Source: an uncultured Ruminococcus sp.
GTDB taxonomy: Bacteria; Bacillota; Clostridia; Lachnospirales; Lachnospiraceae
Direction of reading: 5' to 3'
Assembly (NCBI GenBank): GCA_900541505.1
Contig: UQKK01000001.1
Location: 1-64,000 of the forward strand
Length of the DNA stretch: 64,000 nucleotides
Below the pieces are notes generated by a model. It was not told the DNA's origin. It ran no database searches and worked only from the letters and a program-made list of their open reading frames with translations. Each line of letters begins with the position of its first letter. The first letter of the stretch is position 1. Shown here piece after piece: positions 42,628 through 50,488 of the stretch. Position numbers and translations under genes: made by a program.

Positions 42628-42639
42628 ATGGGCTATACT
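42611..42639 (+). promoter_or_regulatory. Promoter of the SDR/shell-protein unit
   Basis: TATACA (42611-42616), a 17-nt spacer and TATACT (42634-42639), 36 bp before the SDR gene. Confidence 0.55.
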
Positions 42640-42675
42640 GGTTACTATAGAAAATCAAAAATGTCGAGGTAGACT

Positions 42676-43407
42676 ATGAAGCAAAAACATGTTTTGATAA
42701 CCGGGGCTTCCCGCGGAATCGGCAGGGCATGCGCGCTCGCCTTTTCCCGCGCGGGTTTCCATGTGTTCTTAAACTGCCGGAACTCTGTAGCTGCCCTGGA
42801 AGAGCTGAGCCAGGAGCTGACTGCCATCGGCGCCTCCTGCACGGCTGTCCCCGGCGATGTCGGCAATCCGGATGCAGTCAGGGATATCTTTTCCACCATT
42901 GAATCACTCTGTCCGGGCTTGGATGTACTGGTCAATAATGCCGGTATCTCTCACATCGGACTTTTGCAGGATATGACGGACAGCCAGTGGTCAGATATTT
43001 TGAACACCAACCTCTCCTCCGTATTCTACTGCTGCCGTGCGGCGATTCCCCCTATGATTCGCGCGAAACGCGGCAAAATTATAAATATCTCTTCCATGTG
43101 GGGGACTTCCGGTGCCTCCTGTGAAGCGGCTTACTCCGCGGCAAAAGCAGGCATGAACGGGCTGACGAAAGCCCTCGCTAAAGAGCTGGCGCCATCCAAC
43201 ATCCAGGTCAACGCCATCGCCTGCGGCGTCATTGACACTCAGATGAACGCCCAGTTTTCAGCGGAAGAGCGCCTGTCCCTGACAGAGGAAATTCCCGCGG
43301 GCAGATTCGGCACTGCCGAGGAAGTGGCGGAACTCGTTCTCTCCCTCTCAAGCGGGCACCCCTACCTGACCGGACAGATTATCGGACTGGACGGCGGCTT
43401 TCTCTAA
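42676..43407 (+). CDS. Short-chain dehydrogenase/reductase (FabG-like)
   Basis: The 243-residue protein has the TGASRGIGRACALAFSRAG cofactor loop, NNAGIS, the Ser-Tyr-Lys triad (ISSMWG ... YSAAKAG) and the FabG-like end GQIIGLDGGFL. The second residue set (RNSVAALEEL) suggests NADP(H). A true FabG is encoded in the fab operon, so this copy likely acts on another carbonyl or alcohol. It lies 102 bp before the orphan shell-protein gene on the same strand; whether they share a pathway is unknown. Confidence 0.85.
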   Translation: MKQKHVLITGASRGIGRACALAFSRAGFHVFLNCRNSVAALEELSQELTAIGASCTAVPGDVGNPDAVRDIFSTIESLCPGLDVLVNNAGISHIGLLQDMTDSQWSDILNTNLSSVFYCCRAAIPPMIRAKRGKIINISSMWGTSGASCEAAYSAAKAGMNGLTKALAKELAPSNIQVNAIACGVIDTQMNAQFSAEERLSLTEEIPAGRFGTAEEVAELVLSLSSGHPYLTGQIIGLDGGFL

Positions 43408-43509
43408 GCAGCAGACTTAAAAGGGCGCAAATGATAAAGATTCCGCGCACAGCAGCCGGCATATTACCGCGCGGCGCAGAAGACCATTTTTAACAAACAG
43501 GAGATTAAC

Positions 43510-44235
43510 ATGACAGATGTAATAGATTTGACAAAGATTTCAATGGACTGCGGGCTTCCCGAATTTGTGGGAACTACTGTACTTGACACTATCGGGCTTG
43601 TGATTCCGGGCATCGACCCCTCACTCTTATCCCGCATGGATTTGAAGAAAACTTATAAGAGTCTCGGCATCTTAAGTTCCCGCACCGGGGCTACCGGACA
43701 GATTAACGCGGTGGACGAGGCGGTCAAGTCCACCAATACTGAGGTTGTATCCATCGAACTTCCCAGAGACACCAAGGGCTGGGGCGGACATGGAAATTTC
43801 ATCATCTTAGGCGGGAACAATGTCTCTGATGTGCGCCGTGCTGTGGAGATTGCCCTGGAATTTACGGAAAAATATGCCGGAGAGCTCTATATCAGTCAGG
43901 CAGGTCATCTGGAATTTACCTACTCTGCCAGCGCGGACCAGGCGCTTCACTTTGCCTTTGACGCTCCCGTGGGAAAGCCCTTTGGCTTTTTCTGTGGTTC
44001 TCCTGCGGCAATCGGTCTTGTGATGGCGGATTTGGCGGTAAAATCCGCTCCTGTAGATATCATCCGCTATATGACGCCGGACAAAGGGACCAGTCACTCC
44101 AACGAGGTCATTGTGGCTGTGACCGGGGAGGCGAGCGCAGTCAAGAGCGCGGTTCTTACTGCGCGGGATGTCGGATTAAAACTCCTGGTGTCCATGGGAA
44201 GCTACCCTGAAACACCGTCCAAACCCTACCTGTAA
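43510..44235 (+). CDS. Orphan PduB/EutL-type microcompartment shell protein (tandem BMC, trimer)
   Basis: The 241-residue product closely follows PduB, a shell trimer of propanediol microcompartments made of two BMC domains: FVGTTVLDTIGLVIPGIDPSLL, YKSLGILSSRTGATGQINAVDEAVKSTNTEVVSIELPRDTKGWGGHGNFIILGG, ISQAGHLEFTYSASADQALHFAFDAPVGKPFGFFCGSPAAIGLVMAD, HSNEVIVAVTGEASAVKSAVLTARDVGLKLL. It lacks the N-terminal extension of long PduB, like the PduB' form. No other shell, diol dehydratase or aldehyde dehydrogenase gene is in the window. It is followed by a strong terminator. Confidence 0.88.
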   Translation: MTDVIDLTKISMDCGLPEFVGTTVLDTIGLVIPGIDPSLLSRMDLKKTYKSLGILSSRTGATGQINAVDEAVKSTNTEVVSIELPRDTKGWGGHGNFIILGGNNVSDVRRAVEIALEFTEKYAGELYISQAGHLEFTYSASADQALHFAFDAPVGKPFGFFCGSPAAIGLVMADLAVKSAPVDIIRYMTPDKGTSHSNEVIVAVTGEASAVKSAVLTARDVGLKLLVSMGSYPETPSKPYL

Positions 44236-44247
44236 TACACAAAATAG

Positions 44248-44287
44248 GGGTGAAGAAAAAGGCAGAACCTTCTTTTTCTTCACCCTT
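44248..44287. terminator. Bidirectional terminator between the shell protein and beta-lactamase genes
   Basis: GGGTGAAGAAAAAG and CTTTTTCTTCACCC form a perfect 14-bp stem with a 10-nt loop. A/T runs on both sides let it serve the plus-strand shell gene and the minus-strand gene that ends at 44320. Confidence 0.85.
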
Positions 44288-44319
44288 GATTTTCATTCTT
44301 TTTACGATTTCGTTCCTTT

Positions 44320-45342
44320 TTATGCGCCGTTTAAGGACTCATAGACCAGTTCCGATATTCGCTGTATCATCCACACTGCTTCATCTGAATCACTCCAGCC
44401 TTCGGACATGACACAGAGGATATAATCGGTCTCCTCCCCGAATACAATCGCCGCATCATGCTCCACTTCATCGGTCTCCCCCGTTTTATTCGCTGACAAA
44501 ACTCTCTCCGGGAGACCGGCGGGAATCTTGGTCGTCAACTGCTGCTCGCAGAGAAGGGCAAGCATCTCCCGGGATGCTTCCTCGGATACACAGGTACCGC
44601 TGTAGATGGCTTCCAGCAGTTTTCCGCAGTCCTCCACAGATGTGTGATTCTCCTCCTCTTCTGAAATCTGCTGCGGCTCTGTCTCAGACGGACTCAAAGT
44701 ATGATAAATTCCCGTATCGGTATAGTTGCTATCCTCCAGCCATTCCCCCACAGATGTGCACCCCTCCACAAAATCCAGGGAAGGGCTGTGCAGACGCACC
44801 AGCTCATTATATGACTCGTTGTCGGACACGGTAATCATGGCAGTGAGTACGTCCGTAAATTTCTCCTCGCTTGCCTGCACGGACCCGCTCAGCAGGCTGT
44901 CATTCTCAACGAGCTCCTCCTTATTTTCAAAGGCGCTCTCCATGACAAAAAGCTTAATCAGACTGGCGGCATACATCTCCTGATTATTCAGAGAAATAGT
45001 ATCCCCTGTCTGTAGATTTTTCACATAAATGCTCCAGGTTCCATCCATCTGTCCCGTCAGCTGCTCCAAATCTTCCTTAAGTCCCGTAAGCTCGCCCTCC
45101 GTTATCCCTTTGGTATACCCGCCCGCTGTCGTCTCTTTCGCGGATGCGCTTCCCCCAAGACTTTCTCCTTCTTCACTGGAAAGCGACAATACCACTTTCT
45201 CTGAAGCAGCATCTGCGGACTCTGCTGTCTCTGTCTTCTCCCCGCTTCGAGACAAAAACTGCCAGCAAAAAAAGACGGTCAAAAGCATGGCCGCCCCCGC
45301 GAGCATAATAAACTTACGTGTGATTGAATTTTTACCCCTCAT
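44320..45342 (-). CDS. Class A beta-lactamase-fold serine hydrolase
   Basis: The 340-residue product has a signal anchor (FIMLAGAAMLLTVFFCWQFL), a low-complexity Ser/Glu/Thr-rich stalk, and a beta-lactamase/transpeptidase-like domain with S-x-x-K in YAASLIKLF, SDN in MITVSDNESYNELV and KTG in LSANKTGETDEVEHD. These are the three signature motifs of class A enzymes. Whether it is a true beta-lactamase or a peptidoglycan enzyme cannot be said. The ATG at 45342 overlaps the MATE stop by 4 bp; longer frames run into the MATE gene and are not real. Confidence 0.85.
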   Translation of the reverse strand: MRGKNSITRKFIMLAGAAMLLTVFFCWQFLSRSGEKTETAESADAASEKVVLSLSSEEGESLGGSASAKETTAGGYTKGITEGELTGLKEDLEQLTGQMDGTWSIYVKNLQTGDTISLNNQEMYAASLIKLFVMESAFENKEELVENDSLLSGSVQASEEKFTDVLTAMITVSDNESYNELVRLHSPSLDFVEGCTSVGEWLEDSNYTDTGIYHTLSPSETEPQQISEEEENHTSVEDCGKLLEAIYSGTCVSEEASREMLALLCEQQLTTKIPAGLPERVLSANKTGETDEVEHDAAIVFGEETDYILCVMSEGWSDSDEAVWMIQRISELVYESLNGA

Positions 45343-46748
45343 TTTTCTTCTCTTATATCTTTTCTGTTCTTCATCTTTTTCAGCTCTCTTCCGGCAAAGG
45401 TCACTGCCAGCACAAACGCCGCCGCATCGGCGATGGGTCCCGCATACATCACACCATCGATTCCCACAAAAAGTGGGAAAATGAGAATCAGCGGCAGCAA
45501 AAAGAGAACCTGCCTTGTAAGAGACATCGCAATTCCAAGCTTCGCCTTCCCGATGGAAGTAAAAAAGCCGGCGGACATGGGCTGTATCCCATTGGCAAAG
45601 GTCATAAACATAAAAATCTTCAGATAGTGCTCCGCAAACTGGAAATACAGTTCGCTCCCGCTCCCGAACAGTCCCACAATCTGATGGGGAAAGAACTGAA
45701 AGCACAGGAAGAATGTAGTCGCGATGAAGGTACACAGTGTCGCGGAATAACGGTATGTCTTTCTCACACGCCCATACTTCTCTGCCCCATAGTTAAAGCC
45801 CCAGATAGGCTGGCACCCCTGGGAAATACCGATGCAGATTGCCAGAAAGACCTGGTTTACCTTCGTGACGATGCCCACACAGGCGATGGGAATGTCGCTC
45901 CCGTACACGGAGGCTGCTCCGTAATGCCGCAGGGTATTGTTCATGGCAATCTGTACCACTGTCATGGCAATCTGGTTGATACAGGACGCCAGACCAAGGG
46001 AAGCAATCATGCGCAGATACTCTCCTCTCGGTCTTAACATCTCCTTCGTCAGATGCATCCTGCGCAGTTTCACAAAATAGATGATAACCAGAATCCCGGA
46101 CACCACCTGCCCTATGACTGTCGCCAGAGCAGCCCCCTGGATTCCCCATCCGAACCCGAAAATAAACAGCGGGTCTAAAATGGTATTGATGACCGCGCCT
46201 GTGAGCATACAGGTCATGGAATAGGTAGGGCTCCTGTCCGCCCTGATGAGATGGTTTCCTCCTGTCGTCAGCACAAAAAAGGGCAGCCCGAAGGCGGTGA
46301 TTCCCACATAGTCCACCGCATAAGGCATGACCTCCGCCGTCCCGCCGAACACGTGCAGAAGTGGTTTTAAAAACACCAGAATGATGACAGCGATAACGGT
46401 CCCGCTGATGGTGAGCATGCCAAGCCCTGTGCCCGCAATCCGGCTCGCTTTTTCCTCCCTTCCCGCTCCCATCTCCAGGTTGTAATTAGAGGCGCTTCCG
46501 ATTCCCAGAAGCAGTGCTGTGGCGGTAGAAATCGTGGTGACCGGGAACGCCACATTGGTCGCCGCATTTCCCAGCATCCCCACACCCTGACCGATGAAAA
46601 TCTGGTCCACAATGTTGTAGAGCGCGCTCACCAGCATACTGATGATAGCCGGAATCGCAAATTTCGCGATGAGCCTTCCTTCCGGAGCGCTCCCCAGCGG
46701 ATTTTTCTCCTCTCTTTCCTCTTCTTTTCTTTCCTTCTCTTTTTCCAA
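45339..46748 (-). CDS. MATE family efflux transporter
   Basis: This 469-residue membrane protein has about 12 hydrophobic segments and MATE features: LVSALYNIVDQIFIGQGVGMLGNAATNVAFP, LGIGSASNYNLEMGAG, and GFNYGAEKYGRVRKTYRYS in the second half. MATE pumps export drugs or metabolites using Na+ or H+ gradients. The charged N-terminus (EKEKERKEEEREEK) is long. It overlaps the beta-lactamase-fold gene by 4 bp, so the two are co-translated, and lies 39 bp after hflX. Confidence 0.92.
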   Translation of the reverse strand: MEKEKERKEEEREEKNPLGSAPEGRLIAKFAIPAIISMLVSALYNIVDQIFIGQGVGMLGNAATNVAFPVTTISTATALLLGIGSASNYNLEMGAGREEKASRIAGTGLGMLTISGTVIAVIILVFLKPLLHVFGGTAEVMPYAVDYVGITAFGLPFFVLTTGGNHLIRADRSPTYSMTCMLTGAVINTILDPLFIFGFGWGIQGAALATVIGQVVSGILVIIYFVKLRRMHLTKEMLRPRGEYLRMIASLGLASCINQIAMTVVQIAMNNTLRHYGAASVYGSDIPIACVGIVTKVNQVFLAICIGISQGCQPIWGFNYGAEKYGRVRKTYRYSATLCTFIATTFFLCFQFFPHQIVGLFGSGSELYFQFAEHYLKIFMFMTFANGIQPMSAGFFTSIGKAKLGIAMSLTRQVLFLLPLILIFPLFVGIDGVMYAGPIADAAAFVLAVTFAGRELKKMKNRKDIREEK

Positions 46749-46787
46749 AATCTTATCCTTCTTTCCCCACTCTATCCCTCTGTCCTT

Positions 46788-48029
46788 CTATACTTTGGCA
46801 TATATTTCTTTAGGCACATATGCCTTCACTTCGATTCCCTCTGCTTTATATTCCTCTGACAGAAGCTGCCCGTTCTTTCGGATGAGCTGGATTTTCCCCG
46901 CCTCGTCAAATCCATACAGCCTCTCGATATAAATCTGTTCTCTGCGCAGGATGTCAAGAAGCGCTTCTTTAAATTCCTCCATCCCCTGCCCGGTCCTGGC
47001 AGAGCAGGGAATCGAAACATCCGCCCGCAAATCCCGCGCGCTTTTTACTGCTTCCGGCTTATCCTGCTTGTTAAACAGAGTAATCACCGGTTTTCCCTCC
47101 ACGCCCAGGCTTTTCAGCGTGTCGTATACCACATGCATCTGTATGTCCATCTGCGGATTGGAGGCGTCCACCACATGGACAATGATGTCCGCGTACTTTG
47201 CCTCCTCCAGCGTACTCTTAAACGCTTCAATCAAGTGATGAGGAAGCTTCCGTATAAATCCCACCGTATCCGTCAGAAGGATTTTCTGCGTTTTATCCAA
47301 ATCCAGCACCCTCGTGGTGGTATCCAGGGTGGAGAACAGCATGGCATCCTCCAGGATACCCGCCCCGGTCAGCGTATTCTCAATACTGCTCTTTCCCGCG
47401 GAAGTATATCCCACCAGAGCCGCCACCTTCAGGCTGGACTCCTTTCTCTCACTGCGAATCAGCTCCCGGTGCTTCTCCACTTCCTTCAGTTCCCGCTTCA
47501 GGCGGCTGATTCTCTCACGTATAAGACGCCGGTCTGTCTCCAGTTTCTTTTCTCCCGGACCTCTCGTGCCAATCCCGCCGCCAAGCCTGGAGAGCGAATC
47601 CCGAAGTCCTACCAGGCGGGAAGCGCGATACCGCAGCTGTGCCAACTCCACCTGTATCTTGCCTTCCCCGGAAACCGCGCGGGCGGCAAAGATATCCAAA
47701 ATCAGCAGGGTCCGGTCAATGACCTTGCACCCAAGCTCTTCTTCCAAATTCTTAAGCTGCACGCTCGAAAGCTCGTCGTCACAGACAATCCCTGTGGCGT
47801 CCGTCTCCCACAAAAGCTCCTTTAATTCCAGCATCTTTCCCTTGCCGATATAAGTCGCCGGATGAATGGCTTCCCTCGCCTGCACCAGCCTTCCCACAAC
47901 TTCCGCTTTCGCTGTCCTGGCAAGCTCTCCCAGCTCATCTAAAGACTCCCCGGTCTCCTCATTTTTCCCTAGCTGTACTCCCACGAGGATAACCCTCTCT
48001 GTCATTTCTTTTAAGTCAATCCCTGTCAT
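46788..48029 (-). CDS. hflX: Ribosome-associated GTPase HflX
   Basis: HflX binds the 50S subunit and rescues stalled ribosomes under stress. The 413-residue protein has the N-terminal nucleotide-binding domain (ILVGVQLGKNEETG; GIVCDDELSSVQLKNLEEELGCKVIDRTLLILDIFAARA), the GGGIGTRGPGEKKLETDRRLI signature and G motifs VGYTSAGKSS, DTVGF, NKQD. GGAG lies 8 nt before the ATG. It is upstream of the MATE gene. Confidence 0.95.
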   Translation of the reverse strand: MTGIDLKEMTERVILVGVQLGKNEETGESLDELGELARTAKAEVVGRLVQAREAIHPATYIGKGKMLELKELLWETDATGIVCDDELSSVQLKNLEEELGCKVIDRTLLILDIFAARAVSGEGKIQVELAQLRYRASRLVGLRDSLSRLGGGIGTRGPGEKKLETDRRLIRERISRLKRELKEVEKHRELIRSERKESSLKVAALVGYTSAGKSSIENTLTGAGILEDAMLFSTLDTTTRVLDLDKTQKILLTDTVGFIRKLPHHLIEAFKSTLEEAKYADIIVHVVDASNPQMDIQMHVVYDTLKSLGVEGKPVITLFNKQDKPEAVKSARDLRADVSIPCSARTGQGMEEFKEALLDILRREQIYIERLYGFDEAGKIQLIRKNGQLLSEEYKAEGIEVKAYVPKEIYAKV

Positions 48030-48149
48030 ATCTGTTTCTCCAATACTGATTTTACCTGCGGTTTCGCCTCTGGCTCCCTCCTATGCCGTTTTTACCTTCT
48101 GTATGCCCTACACGTCTATGCAAGCCGAAGGCGCTCCTTGTCCGCCGGG

Positions 48150-48716
48150 CTATTTAAGCCGGATAACGAACACCGGCAGAGGCGGGTGATTTTCCCGGTT
48201 ATAATAACAGTTTACAATAACCAGCCATTTTTTGGAATCCAATTTCTTCAAAAAACCGAGCAGAGCATCCCGCTCCTCGTCTCCGGTATCCCCTCCGCTG
48301 TAAATGCACAGGCTGATGATGCCGCCCTTTTTTATAAGCCCCATCGCCTGCCTTACTCCCTCCAGGCTTGTCTTCGGTGTGGTGGCAATCCGATGGTCCC
48401 CGCCCGGCAGATAACCAAAATTAAACACCACCGCATCCACTTCTTCGCGCACATGCTCTGCCATACTCTCATGTCCGTCCAGAATCAAGACTGCCCTGCC
48501 GTCATATCCAGACCGACAAAGTCTCTCCTTTGTGTGCCGCAGCGCCTCCTCTTGAATATCAAAAGCATAGACTTTGCCGCTTTTCCCCACCTGCCCGCAT
48601 AAAAATTCTGTATCCCCGCCGTTTCCCGCCGTGGCATCGATGCACTTGCTTCCCTCCGCGATATAATCTTCCAGGAAACGGTGACAGTATTCCGTAATCT
48701 GATAACTGCGCTTCAT
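48150..48716 (-). CDS. mnmM: SAM methyltransferase, YtqB/MnmM-type
   Basis: This 188-residue protein matches the YtqB family, shown in B. subtilis to be MnmM, which adds the last methyl of mnm5s2U34 in tRNA. Motif I is CIDATAGNGGDTEFLCGQVG, followed by VYAFDIQEEALRHTKERL, and the family core is VFNFGYLPGGDHRIATTPKTS with YSGGDTGDEERDALLGFL. It is full length. It has its own promoter at 48789-48818 and precedes hflX by 120 bp. Confidence 0.9.
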   Translation of the reverse strand: MKRSYQITEYCHRFLEDYIAEGSKCIDATAGNGGDTEFLCGQVGKSGKVYAFDIQEEALRHTKERLCRSGYDGRAVLILDGHESMAEHVREEVDAVVFNFGYLPGGDHRIATTPKTSLEGVRQAMGLIKKGGIISLCIYSGGDTGDEERDALLGFLKKLDSKKWLVIVNCYYNRENHPPLPVFVIRLK

Positions 48717-48788
48717 GCCTCTCTCCTGTCTCTTTTTGCTGTCTCTATTTGATTGCTCCTTATCTGCACTCTTGTTTCTCTCCGCTTT

Positions 48789-48818
48789 ATTATAACCAAT
48801 TTAGAAGAAAGCGGGCAA
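48789..48818 (-). promoter_or_regulatory. Promoter of mnmM
   Basis: TTGCCC (48813-48818) and TATAAT (48789-48794), 18 nt apart on the minus strand. The -35 overlaps a GCGGGC-AA-GCCCGC inverted repeat (48811-48824). Confidence 0.55.
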
Positions 48819-48847
48819 GCCCGCTTTGCCTTCTCTTCAAAATATCA

Positions 48848-48892
48848 AAAGAAGACATTACCCGGCTTTTTAACCGCTGTAATGTCTTCTTT
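48848..48892 (-). terminator. Terminator of the sulfatase operon
   Basis: On the minus strand AAAGAAGACATTAC and GTAATGTCTTCTTT form a 14-bp perfect stem around a 17-nt loop, followed by a T-rich stretch. It lies 10 bp past the end of the last sulfatase gene. Confidence 0.85.
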
Positions 48893-48902
48893 CATTGTTC
48901 TT

Positions 48903-50465
48903 CTACGGGAAAGATTTGAAGACTGTCTTATCCGTCCCAAATTCCTCCAGGCGCTCCATCTGCCCGTCCCCCATAACAGGGAACTTCCGTCCGTCATACC
49001 GTTCGTCCGTGTATTCTTCAAACCATTTTTCAAGCTGCCTGAATAAATGGTTTCGGATTTTTCTATGTTTTGGACTTGCAATCAAATTTTGTTCTTCATT
49101 CGGGTCGCTCTGCAAATCATAAAGTTCATGAGGTCCATAAGGCGTCCGGTACACCAGCTTAAAGCGGTCATTGCGTATCATCCGCACAGGTCCGTATTCC
49201 TCATAGACAACCACTTCTTCCCTGATTTTTTCCTTCTCCCCGCTCAATATCGGCGTCAGGCTCTTCCCCGGAAGTGTCTCCATATATTTCCGCGTCTTCT
49301 CATCTTCGATATCCGCCAGTTCCAAAATGGTGGGGAATAAATCATACTGGCTCACAAGAGCTTCATTTACGGTATGGTCTTTTACCCCGGCGCCCCAGAT
49401 AATGCACGGAACCTTGACGGAGGATTCATACATGTTCATAGGAAACGTTCCGTTGCCTTTCCCCCATACGCCGTGATGACCGAGGTTAAATCCGTTATCC
49501 GCCAGAAAGATGACCACCGTATTCTCATCCAACTGATTCTCTTTCAGACACTGCATGATTTTCCCGATGTTTCTGTCCATCGCCGTCACACAGGTATAAT
49601 ACCCCTGGATATACTGGCGCCGTTCCTCCTCATTGTGAGGCTGGGTGCGCTTCTTGGCCTGCCACGGATGTTTCGGAAGATTCGGTATATAAGAGAAGTC
49701 GCAGTCATCGTATTCTTTCCAGATGTCTTCCGGCTGGTCCTCCCTCTCCCACGGGTCATGAGGAGCCGTGTAGTGAACGCTTAAGTAAAAAGGTCCGTCC
49801 TTTTTCTGACGCAGGAAGTGCAGGGCATCCTCTGTGATGAGGTCTGTCACATATTCTTCTTCCATTTTCAGCTTCCCATCTCTGATATACTCCGGGAGCA
49901 TATAGTTGGTCCCGCCGCGGGCAATCACTTCCCAAAAATCAAATCCTTTCTGCTTTTCGTAGGAATTGCCGAGGTGCCATTTTCCCGCCAGACCACATGT
50001 ATAGCCATATTCTTTGAGAACCTCCGTGTAACATAGATGTTCCTTCATGAAGTCCACGCCGCCTTTTTCAAAGTTCATGTATTTTTGGTAAGACAGGGTT
50101 TCCTCAAATCCGATTTTTGCATCCGCCGGTATCTTCTCCACCTCCTTGGGAGTAGGTCTGTCGGCAAGGTAAGGAACTGCGTGGCGGTGATTCATCATAA
50201 TTCCTTCGTAATCTTTTTTATTGACAGAGCCTCCGCCGAGCCAGTCGAGAACGCCGTGAGCAGAGGGCATTTTCCCGGTCAGAATGGAAGCCCGCGCCGG
50301 AGAACAGACCGGGCTGGTACAGAAAAAGTTTTCAAACCGCACCCCTTCCTCTGCCATTCTGTCTAAAACAGGCGTCTTTATCTCCGGGTTTCCGTAGGAG
50401 CCCAGACTCCAATACCCCTGGTCATCCGATAAAATCATTATGATATTTCTTTTCTTTGCTTCCAT
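48903..50465 (-). CDS. Cys-type sulfatase (arylsulfatase family) 1
   Basis: This 520-residue alkaline phosphatase-fold protein has the metal-binding start IIMILSDDQGYWSLGSYGN, and the formylglycine motif C54-S-P-A-R with ASILTGKMPSAHG, then LAGKWHLG and IFLADNGFNLGHHGVWGKGNG. The Cys must be oxidised to formylglycine, in anaerobes by a radical SAM maturase not seen here. No signal peptide is present, so it should act in the cytoplasm on imported sulfated sugars. The ATG at 50465 has GGAGGG; the frame is open to 50492. It follows the GPH symporter. Confidence 0.93.
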   Translation of the reverse strand: MEAKKRNIIMILSDDQGYWSLGSYGNPEIKTPVLDRMAEEGVRFENFFCTSPVCSPARASILTGKMPSAHGVLDWLGGGSVNKKDYEGIMMNHRHAVPYLADRPTPKEVEKIPADAKIGFEETLSYQKYMNFEKGGVDFMKEHLCYTEVLKEYGYTCGLAGKWHLGNSYEKQKGFDFWEVIARGGTNYMLPEYIRDGKLKMEEEYVTDLITEDALHFLRQKKDGPFYLSVHYTAPHDPWEREDQPEDIWKEYDDCDFSYIPNLPKHPWQAKKRTQPHNEEERRQYIQGYYTCVTAMDRNIGKIMQCLKENQLDENTVVIFLADNGFNLGHHGVWGKGNGTFPMNMYESSVKVPCIIWGAGVKDHTVNEALVSQYDLFPTILELADIEDEKTRKYMETLPGKSLTPILSGEKEKIREEVVVYEEYGPVRMIRNDRFKLVYRTPYGPHELYDLQSDPNEEQNLIASPKHRKIRNHLFRQLEKWFEEYTDERYDGRKFPVMGDGQMERLEEFGTDKTVFKSFP

Positions 50466-50488
50466 GATTCTCCCTCCAGATTGCTGAA

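Noticed and set aside
45343..45735. N-terminal extension of the beta-lactamase-fold gene to 45735
   Set aside because: The extension lies inside the MATE gene in another frame, while the ATG at 45342 gives a clean anchor sequence and ATGA overlap.
48811..48824. GCGGGC-AA-GCCCGC as a further copy of the dispersed repeat
   Set aside because: Only the short GC hairpin is shared; the CCATCCCG part and the ATACC ends are missing.
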